The position numbers and the translations under genes were made by a program. From positions 1-64,000 of the forward strand of contig JAZQMQ010000018.1 of NCBI GenBank assembly GCA_045543555.1: DNA of 64,000 bases. The letters are read 5' to 3'. Positions 58,034 to 64,000 of the stretch are shown one piece after another. The notes under the pieces were generated by a model. It saw only the letters and a list, made by a program, of their open reading frames with translations. It had not been told where the DNA came from and ran no database searches. The DNA comes from Colimorpha_A sp045543555. Lineage in GTDB: Bacteria; Bacillota; Clostridia; Oscillospirales; CAG-272. Each line of letters starts with the position of its first letter. Position 1 is the stretch's first letter.

Positions 58034-59665
58034 ATGAATAAAACTCTTAACAGATTGACAGAATTTTCGGGCGCAAAGGGCCCCGTGGTAACCATCGTAA
58101 TGGACGGTGTAGGTCTTACCGCAGATAACGGCGGTAACGCGGTCGCATCCGCATACACCCCCAATCTTGATATGCTTATGAGCAAGTATCCCACACTTTC
58201 ACTTAAGGCTCACGGAACTGCAGTAGGTCTGCCATCCGATGACGATATGGGTAACTCCGAGGTCGGACATAACGCTCTCGGTTCGGGTCAGGTCTTTGCT
58301 CAGGGTGCAAAGCTCGTTTCCCAGTCCATTGAAAGCGGAAAGCTTTTTGCTTCCGAAACCTGGAATAAGGTTATAAACAACGTAAAGGCTAATGGCTCCA
58401 CTCTCCACTTCCTCGGACTCTTCTCCGACGGAAACGTTCACTCTCATATCGATCACCTCAAGGCTCTCATCGTTCACGCTAAAGAAGAGGGCATTGGCAG
58501 AGTAAGAGTTCACATTCTTCTCGACGGACGTGACGTAGGTGAGACCTCCGCGCTTGACTACGTTCTTCCCTTTGAGGCATTTATCGCTGATCTTCGTGAT
58601 GATTCCTTTGATATTGCAATTGCTTCAGGTGGCGGAAGAATGAAGATCACAATGGACCGCTACGAGGCTAACTGGGCAATGGTAGAAGCAGGATGGAAGA
58701 CCCACGTTCTCGGTGAGGGCAGACAGTTTGCTTCAGCTGAGGAGGCTATCAACACATATAGAGCAGAGACCGGTGTTATCGACCAGGATCTTCCTCCCTT
58801 CGTTATTGCAAAGAACGGTCAGCCCGTAGGCACCGTAAACGACGGCGACAGTGTTATATTCTATAACTTCCGCGGAGACCGTTCAATTGAAATTTCCAAG
58901 GCGTTTGATGATGTCGAATTCGATAAGTTTGACCGCGTACGTTATCCCAAGGTAGTATACGCAGGTATGCTCGAGTACGACGGAGATCTTCACATCCCCG
59001 CAAACTACCTCGTTAATCCCCCTGAGATCACAAACACGCTTGGCGAGTACCTGACCGACGAAGGAATCAAGTGTTACGCTATCTCCGAGACACAAAAGTA
59101 CGGTCACGTAACATATTTCTGGAACGGAAACAAGAGTGGAAAGTTCAGTGAGGATCTTGAGACCTACGTTGAGATACCCTCCGACATCGTTCCCTTCGAG
59201 CAGAGACCTTGGATGAAGTGCGCGGAGATCACCGACACTCTCATCGAGGCTATCAAGAGCGGCGAATATAAGTACCTCCGCTGCAATTTCCCCAACGGAG
59301 ATATGGTAGGTCATACAGGCTCCTTTGCCGCAACCAAGTGCAGCATGGAGGCTCTTGACCTTCAGATAGGCAGACTTCTTAAGGCTATCGACGAGGTGGG
59401 CGGAGTTGCGCTCTTCACCGCAGACCACGGTAATGCCGACGAGATGTTTGAGCTTGACAAGAAGACAAAGCTTCCCTCCAAAAAGGCAAAGACCAGCCAC
59501 ACTCTCAACCCCGTACCCTGCATTTTCTACGATAACGTACACGCAGACGAATATAAGGTTGTTGAAGGCTCCTACGGACTTTCCAATCTTGCCGCAACAG
59601 TTGTTAACCTTCTTGGATACGAGGCACCCGATATGTGGGATGCTTCGATGATCGAGGTTAAGTAA
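58034..59665 (+). CDS. gpmI: 2,3-bisphosphoglycerate-independent phosphoglycerate mutase
   Basis: 543 residues. Metal-site MDGVGLT (D24), catalytic Ser75 in MGNSEVGHNALGSG, substrate loop HLLDGRDVGETSA, IASGGGRMKITMDRYEANW, NFRGDRSIE, and the second metal site DHGNADEMFE with TSHTLNPVP. It interconverts 3- and 2-phosphoglycerate in glycolysis with two Mn2+. Codon use is biased to highly expressed codons like oppA. A GGAG site lies 13 bases before ATG 58034. Expected family length is 510-550. Confidence 0.95.
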   Translation: MNKTLNRLTEFSGAKGPVVTIVMDGVGLTADNGGNAVASAYTPNLDMLMSKYPTLSLKAHGTAVGLPSDDDMGNSEVGHNALGSGQVFAQGAKLVSQSIESGKLFASETWNKVINNVKANGSTLHFLGLFSDGNVHSHIDHLKALIVHAKEEGIGRVRVHILLDGRDVGETSALDYVLPFEAFIADLRDDSFDIAIASGGGRMKITMDRYEANWAMVEAGWKTHVLGEGRQFASAEEAINTYRAETGVIDQDLPPFVIAKNGQPVGTVNDGDSVIFYNFRGDRSIEISKAFDDVEFDKFDRVRYPKVVYAGMLEYDGDLHIPANYLVNPPEITNTLGEYLTDEGIKCYAISETQKYGHVTYFWNGNKSGKFSEDLETYVEIPSDIVPFEQRPWMKCAEITDTLIEAIKSGEYKYLRCNFPNGDMVGHTGSFAATKCSMEALDLQIGRLLKAIDEVGGVALFTADHGNADEMFELDKKTKLPSKKAKTSHTLNPVPCIFYDNVHADEYKVVEGSYGLSNLAATVVNLLGYEAPDMWDASMIEVK

Positions 59666-59684
59666 TATTTTAAAGTAATTATAT

Positions 59685-59718
59685 TTTCCCCTCTCCGAAT
59701 CAAAGAGGAGAGGGGAAA
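59685..59718 (+). terminator. Hairpin between gpmI and sortase gene
   Basis: TTTCCCCTCTCC pairs with GGAGAGGGGAAA around a 10-base loop, without a downstream T tract until TTTTT at 59726. Possible weak terminator or processing stem. Confidence 0.5.
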
Positions 59719-59733
59719 CGAAAGGTTTTTCCT

Positions 59734-60696
59734 ATGTCTGATAATAAAGAGAGAAATAATATATTTGCAGACTCTCTTGAGAAAGTCACCGCCGCGGAGC
59801 TTTCCGACGGAAAGAAAAAAAGATGGAATTTTTCGGAATCCATTCTCGATATTTTTCGCCATATCCTCATACTTGTATGTACTGCCGCGCTTGTTTACAG
59901 TGGATTAAGCATAGCAGATGCATTAAGCGGATATTCCGATCAACAGGAGGAATATAATAAGGCTGAGAATATGATGAACGACTCAATTGGCGTTCAGATC
60001 ATGCTTGGATCGCCAAATATGCCGCTTACCCCCGACTACAATGCTTCTCAGAATCTTACTGGAGAAGAAATTGAACAGTTCCGTCCGCAAGAGGTTAATA
60101 AAGAATACGAGCGCATAAAGATAAAGCTTTCAAACATTAAGGCTCAGTACCCCGATCTTTACGGTTGGATAACGATCCCGGGAACGGTTATCAATTATCC
60201 AATTATGCAAACCGACGATAATGATTATTATCTTAATCATTCCTATACCGGAGCGAATCTTGGTGCCGGTTCGATCTTCGCCGATTATCAGTGTAAGTCT
60301 AAGCTGATGGACAATAAAAATCTTGTTATATACGGACACCATATGTCTAATAACTCGATGTTTTACTCTCTTGACCTTTATCTTAAGGAATCGTTCTTTC
60401 AGTCAAATAACACAATATATGTCTACACTCTTGACGGAATGTATACCTACAAGGTGTTCTCGGTTTATGAAACAAATAAGTATTTTCCTTATATAAGGAC
60501 TTATTTTCCGACGAATGCCAGCTTCTCGGAATTTGCTCAGACGATAAAGGAGCAGTCGATACACAACAACGATGAGTTCCAGATCAATGGTGATTCGAGA
60601 ATACTCACATTGTCAACCTGTACTAATCGTTCCACAGACGGACGTCTTGCGGTTCATGCGCTTCTTACTCAAATATACCAAACAAAAAAGGGATAA
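59734..60696 (+). CDS. srtB: Class B sortase
   Basis: 320 residues. Cytoplasmic N-terminus, one membrane helix (IFRHILILVCTAALVYSGLS), then the sortase barrel: DLYGWITIPGTVINYPIMQT, YYLNHSYTGANLGAGSIFAD, catalytic His in LVIYGHHMSNNSMFYSL, catalytic Cys in RILTLSTCTNRSTDG and Arg in GRLAVHALL. Attaches proteins with an NPQTN-like signal to the wall peptide; no such substrate is visible nearby. Confirms a Gram-positive wall. ATG 59734 has GAAAGG upstream. Followed in 3 bases by a glycosyltransferase. Confidence 0.93.
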   Translation: MSDNKERNNIFADSLEKVTAAELSDGKKKRWNFSESILDIFRHILILVCTAALVYSGLSIADALSGYSDQQEEYNKAENMMNDSIGVQIMLGSPNMPLTPDYNASQNLTGEEIEQFRPQEVNKEYERIKIKLSNIKAQYPDLYGWITIPGTVINYPIMQTDDNDYYLNHSYTGANLGAGSIFADYQCKSKLMDNKNLVIYGHHMSNNSMFYSLDLYLKESFFQSNNTIYVYTLDGMYTYKVFSVYETNKYFPYIRTYFPTNASFSEFAQTIKEQSIHNNDEFQINGDSRILTLSTCTNRSTDGRLAVHALLTQIYQTKKG

Positions 60697-60699
60697 TCT

Positions 60700-61431
60700 A
60701 TGAAAAAACTTTCGGTCGTAATACCGATGTACAACGAGCTCGAAGCGGCTCCTAAAACCGCGGTGGAGCTCAGCGAATTTCTTGAAAAAAAGCTTGGAAA
60801 CGATTTTGAGATCCTTTTTAGCGACGATGGCAGTACCGACGGTTGTGCCGAGGCTATTGCGTCTCTTAAGCTTCCTTGTGTAAGAGTAATTCGTTATGCC
60901 GTAAATAAGGGCAAGGGATCTGCTGTAAGAGAGGGAATCCTTCGATGTAACGGTGATATAGTCGTTTATACCGACAGCGATCTTGCTTACGGAACAGAGG
61001 CGGTTTATAACATCTATCGCGAGCTTGAGAAAACCGGTGCAAATATCGTTATCGGATCGAGAAATATCAGAAAAGACGGTTATGCGGGATATACTGCACT
61101 GAGAAAGCTTATGTCGAAGGCATATATTAAGCTGATCTCCGTTTTTGCCGATTTCGAGTATTCCGATTCCCAATGCGGCATTAAGGGATTCACCGTAGAA
61201 AGTGCCAAAACGATCTTCTCCCGTTGCTTCGTAAACGGCTTTGCCTTTGATCTTGAGGTTCTTATCTTAGCGGACAAGCTCAAAATGAAGATCAAAGAAT
61301 TCCCCGTGAAGATAATTAATCATCGTGAATCGGTTTCTAAGGTAAATCCGATAAAGGATACCTTAAAAATGTTAGGCGATGTCAGAAAAATCAAAAAACA
61401 GCATAAGGATTTTTCGGGTGATGTAAAATAA
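60700..61431 (+). CDS. Glycosyltransferase family 2 (dolichol-phosphate-mannose-synthase-like)
   Basis: 243 residues, soluble. GT2 motifs: VVIPMYNELEAAPKTAVEL, LFSDDGSTDGCAEAI, NKGKGSAVREGILRC, VVYTDSDLAYG (metal-binding DxD), IVIGSRNIRKDGYAG and DSQCGIKGFTVESAK. Resembles polyisoprenyl-phosphate hexose synthases that load lipid carriers for wall or surface glycans. It starts 3 bases after the sortase stop and may share its transcript. Terminator after. Confidence 0.9.
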   Translation: MKKLSVVIPMYNELEAAPKTAVELSEFLEKKLGNDFEILFSDDGSTDGCAEAIASLKLPCVRVIRYAVNKGKGSAVREGILRCNGDIVVYTDSDLAYGTEAVYNIYRELEKTGANIVIGSRNIRKDGYAGYTALRKLMSKAYIKLISVFADFEYSDSQCGIKGFTVESAKTIFSRCFVNGFAFDLEVLILADKLKMKIKEFPVKIINHRESVSKVNPIKDTLKMLGDVRKIKKQHKDFSGDVK

Positions 61432-61468
61432 GTGTCCGAAATTAGTCTTATAATAACTGTAAAAAAAT

Positions 61469-61504
61469 GACTGCTTCAAATTTTTTTAAAGCAGTCTTTT
61501 TTTT
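61469..61504. terminator. Terminator between convergent glycosyltransferase genes
   Basis: GACTGCTT (61469-61476) pairs with AAGCAGTC (61489-61496), followed by eight T residues; A-rich on the opposite side. The next gene's stop overlaps the T tract. Confidence 0.85.
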
Positions 61505-62339
61505 ATTTGGTTTTATCTTCAATACTTTTTGAATGTCGTGCGATCTTGCGCATGTGGAGCCACTTGTATATCGGAGTGGGAATAAATGCCAGTATCAGCT
61601 GTCCGTAGATACGCTTGAAACAGGCAAATCCTTTGAGATTTAATCTTTTGAAGATGAGCTTTAAGGTTTTTGCAAGCTTTAGTCTGCTGGAAAATGAACG
61701 TCTTTTAACGGCATCATCATTTTCAACGACGGTATAAAGCGCATCCGGAATATTGTGACCGACATATCCTTTGACCATAAACCTGGACCAAAGATCGATG
61801 TCCTCACATCTTTCTGCGCGGCTCTCGAGAGAATACCCGTTAAGCTCGTCGTAGACCTTTTTATACGTCATTATAGTTGCATGATTGAAGCAGCTGCAAT
61901 GAAGCATATCCTTCGGCTCGGGACGGGATGGCATTACCATAGACGTTTTTATGCTTTGACCGTCAGAAACGGCAATTGCCGTGCCTATGAGGTCACATTC
62001 GGGGTGCTCGGATAGATATTTTAGCTGTATTTCAAAGCGTTTGGGATCCGATATGTCATCGGCGTCCATTCTTGCAACAAGCTCGGTATTTACCTCTTCA
62101 AGACAACGGTTGAGGGAAAAGGGAAGCTTTCTGTTTGTACCGTTTTCAAGGATTACGAATTTGTCGGGATATTTTTCGCAGTAATCCCTTAAAATCGGCA
62201 ACGTACCGTCCGACGAGCCGTCGTCACAGCAGATCATTACCCAGTTTGTATAGGTTTGCGCAAGTATGGAATCTACGGCTTGAGCGAGAGTTTTTTCACT
62301 GTTGTAGCAAGCCATTATAACTGATACTTTTTTGTCCAT
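61503..62339 (-). CDS. Glycosyltransferase family 2 (WcaA-like)
   Basis: 278 residues. VSVIMACYNSEKTLAQAVDS, ICCDDGSSDGTLPIL, LVARMDADDISDPKRFEIQL with DxD, and ESRAERCEDIDLWSRF (the ED base region) define a GT-A enzyme. The C-terminus has a short hydrophobic-basic part (LILAFIPTPIYKWLHMRK) that may touch the membrane. Likely adds a sugar to a surface polysaccharide. Ribosome-binding site before ATG 62339 is weak (AGAAAGA). Confidence 0.88.
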   Translation of the reverse strand: MDKKVSVIMACYNSEKTLAQAVDSILAQTYTNWVMICCDDGSSDGTLPILRDYCEKYPDKFVILENGTNRKLPFSLNRCLEEVNTELVARMDADDISDPKRFEIQLKYLSEHPECDLIGTAIAVSDGQSIKTSMVMPSRPEPKDMLHCSCFNHATIMTYKKVYDELNGYSLESRAERCEDIDLWSRFMVKGYVGHNIPDALYTVVENDDAVKRRSFSSRLKLAKTLKLIFKRLNLKGFACFKRIYGQLILAFIPTPIYKWLHMRKIARHSKSIEDKTK

Positions 62340-62351
62340 AAATATCTTTCT

Positions 62352-62374
62352 GCCCCTCGGATGTCCGAGGGGGC
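62352..62374 (-). terminator. GC-rich hairpin after the GH78-like gene
   Basis: GCCCCTCGG-ATGT-CCGAGGGGGC (one bulge), 15 bases after the GH78-like stop on the minus strand. No T tract. Confidence 0.5.
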
Positions 62375-62388
62375 ATGGTTAATTTTAT

Positions 62389-63999
62389 TTAATCGATGTA
62401 ACCGAGGTAATCAAGCCAAACGAGAACGTGAGAAGCGAATCCGTGGTTACAGCTTGCGTGAGGAGTATCGTTTTCCCAAAGTGTTCCGGTGCGGAGAGCC
62501 ATGTAATCGAAGTAGCCTCTGATGTTCTCTTCGAGCTTTTCCTTTTCGCCTTCTCTCATTAAGAGATCGAGACGGAGATAGTTGCCTATGAAAGCATTTG
62601 CAAAGTAGATCTCCGGCCATTTTTTCGTAACCTTTCTCTCGGGACCGAAATCGTTAAGAAGGATATTCCAAAGCTCACGGTCCTCTTCAAGCGTAGCAAC
62701 GCCACAGAAGAAAGCGTAGTACTGACAGCTCTCTGTGCGCTCACCGGAGAGGACGGCAACACCGTTCTCATTATAAACCGAATTGTCGCAGAAGAAATTA
62801 CCCATAAGTGACGTTTCTCTGATGGTTGCGCGGAGAGCGGTTGCTTCGTTTCTTAACGTTTCGTCGCCATACAGATCTGCAAGAATGTTCTTGAAGAGGT
62901 AGTAAAGCATATTTGAGGGATAGTTGATATCCTGAACAAGCTGATTGGACTTTGACCACTCAACAAATACCCAGCTTTCGAGCTTTTCGATAAGGCCGTC
63001 GGCGTTTTCGAATTTTCTGAAGTATTTAAGGAGTTTGTACAAACGGTCCTTCATCTCATCGATGAATTCGCGGTCGCCTGTTCTTCTGAGGTATTCGTTA
63101 AGCTCAACAACGTACCACATTGCCCAGTTAGGAATGAAAGCTCCGTCGCGGTGATCGGAAGGATAACACATGGGAAGCATACCGTCGGGGAGATGAGGGG
63201 GATTTTCATCCATTGCGAAGTTTGCAAGGAAGCATTTTTCAACGGTGCTCTTACCGGTTAAGAGTCTTTCTACTCTTGACGTGAAGAAGCTGTCGCAAAG
63301 CCATCCGGCTCTTTCTCTTGAAGGACAGTCCATGAAGATATCAAATGTGTTCTGACGGAATGTCTCAACTGCTGCAGAATAGATACGGCCGAGCTGATCG
63401 TCTGCCTTCTTGTTGAGCTTTCTTACTATTTCAGATGCATTGAAGTCTGCGCGGATAACACCGAGAGACTTAAGCTTAACCTTACCCTTGGTGGTTATAA
63501 CGTTTACGTAGTGAAGGGAATAGGGCTCAGCAGTGATAAGCTCGTAAGAGGTTCCACCCTTGAGCTCATAGTAGATTACAGAGCTTCCGAGACGTCTGTA
63601 GTTTACGCTGCCGTCAGCTTCGAGCGTTTCGGAATAGGTGATCATAAGCTCGGTGTCTTCAAGACACTCTACTTTTGCGTTAATAAATCCGGTTCTTTCG
63701 CCCTTGAACTTGAGGCCGAGGTAGGAAGCGCTGTCAAGTGTTAAGGGAAGATGGGTGTTGGGATTACCCTTGGAGATGAGAACACAGTTTTCTGCCTTGT
63801 GAACGGGGATCATCTCGAGCTCTTCGAAGAGGTAACCGTCGATGGTAGGATCCTTTATAGCATCGTGCTCCCTGCTGTGAAAATGACTTTCTGCCTCTCT
63901 TACCGTAACGTCACCGTGCTCGTAAACGACATCGTGAGCCTCATAAGGATATTCGGGAAGTGAAAGCTCGCGCTCGATAAAAATCTTTTGACTGACTTC
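62389..63999 (-). CDS. GH78-like alpha-L-rhamnosidase-type glycosidase; 5' end outside window
   Basis: The frame is open to the right edge; 536 C-terminal residues are seen. They include a beta-sandwich (YLGLKFKGERTGFINAKVEC, LMITYSETLEADGSVNYRRL) and the (alpha/alpha)6 barrel start TFRQNTFDIFMDCPSRERAG, WLCDSFFTSR, with acidic catalytic candidates (D in MDCPSRER, E in SRER), AMWYVVELNEYLRRTGDREF and a His-rich end (TPHASCNHGFASHVLVWLDY). This is the GH78 layout. The internal ATG at 63813 is not the start. The decayed GH78 fragment at 11.6 kb covers only the N-terminal part, which is outside the window here. Confidence 0.85.
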   Translation of the reverse strand, partial: EVSQKIFIERELSLPEYPYEAHDVVYEHGDVTVREAESHFHSREHDAIKDPTIDGYLFEELEMIPVHKAENCVLISKGNPNTHLPLTLDSASYLGLKFKGERTGFINAKVECLEDTELMITYSETLEADGSVNYRRLGSSVIYYELKGGTSYELITAEPYSLHYVNVITTKGKVKLKSLGVIRADFNASEIVRKLNKKADDQLGRIYSAAVETFRQNTFDIFMDCPSRERAGWLCDSFFTSRVERLLTGKSTVEKCFLANFAMDENPPHLPDGMLPMCYPSDHRDGAFIPNWAMWYVVELNEYLRRTGDREFIDEMKDRLYKLLKYFRKFENADGLIEKLESWVFVEWSKSNQLVQDINYPSNMLYYLFKNILADLYGDETLRNEATALRATIRETSLMGNFFCDNSVYNENGVAVLSGERTESCQYYAFFCGVATLEEDRELWNILLNDFGPERKVTKKWPEIYFANAFIGNYLRLDLLMREGEKEKLEENIRGYFDYMALRTGTLWENDTPHASCNHGFASHVLVWLDYLGYID

Positions 64000-64000
64000 G

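Noticed and set aside
63751..63963. ORFs on the plus strand opposite the GH78-like gene
   Set aside because: Antisense shadows; the minus-strand frame is continuous to the window edge with GH78 motifs.

Overview
The window looks like chromosome of an anaerobic, endospore-forming, Gram-positive bacterium of the class Clostridia, probably a gut lineage known mainly from assemblies. The evidence is an alpha/beta-type small acid-soluble spore protein, a class B sortase, an Rnf-type electron-transport operon, a flavodiiron protein fused to rubredoxin, free rubredoxin, ferritin, an Nfn-like flavoprotein pair, strong GGAGG ribosome-binding sites and sigma-A promoters of TTGACA/TATAAT type. I cannot name a genus from sequence alone.

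Layout. 1-4.6 kb is an AT-rich island: a class 2 OLD nuclease (5' end outside the window) overlapping a UvrD-like helicase (Gabija-like pair), two small ORFs, a DUF2971 protein, a disrupted tRNA-like element and a block of short palindromic repeats. 4.8-30.5 kb is a patchwork of intact housekeeping or accessory genes (Ca/cation antiporter, esterase, ADP-ribosylglycohydrolase with its AraC regulator, ferredoxin-tailed aldo/keto reductase, TrmH-like and RsmF-like RNA methyltransferases, isochorismatase, XRE/membrane pair, PadR-HAAS-DUF4097 operon, amino-acid ABC transporter, ECF S component, CotH lipoprotein) and many decayed genes (two AraC regulators, MATE, GH78 fragment, propeller-like fragment, glycerate kinase, CocE/S15 hydrolase, YgjV, esterase, PP2C-like). 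Their deletions, stops and frameshifts point to real gene loss in sugar and surface functions.

30.6-39 kb is a complete oligopeptide transporter operon (oppA-B-C-D-F plus a small membrane protein). OppC carries a complete seven-bladed RCC1-like propeller in its first extracytoplasmic loop, and OppF carries a roughly 190-residue, coiled-coil-rich insertion inside the nucleotide-binding domain. 39-41 kb has two SGNH hydrolases and a histidine phosphatase.

41-45.2 kb is an oxygen/NO defence cluster: a Crp/Fnr regulator divergent from a ferredoxin-like protein, then a flavodiiron protein, ferritin and rubredoxin. A palindrome between the divergent genes sits about 41.5 bp before the predicted start of transcription. 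Next comes a fucI'-'fucU deletion-fusion pseudogene.

46.5-56.5 kb is an electron-transfer locus. The minus strand carries an Nfn-like pair and an EetB-like, EetA-like, ApbE and repeat-lipoprotein set. The plus strand carries rnfD-G-E-A-B with no rnfC, a two-domain RnfG and a Cys-tailed RnfE. Together they suggest ferredoxin/NAD(P)H redox balancing coupled to extracytoplasmic flavoproteins. 56.9-64 kb holds the spore protein, a SIMPL protein, phosphoglycerate mutase, sortase B, two glycosyltransferases and a partial GH78-like glycosidase.
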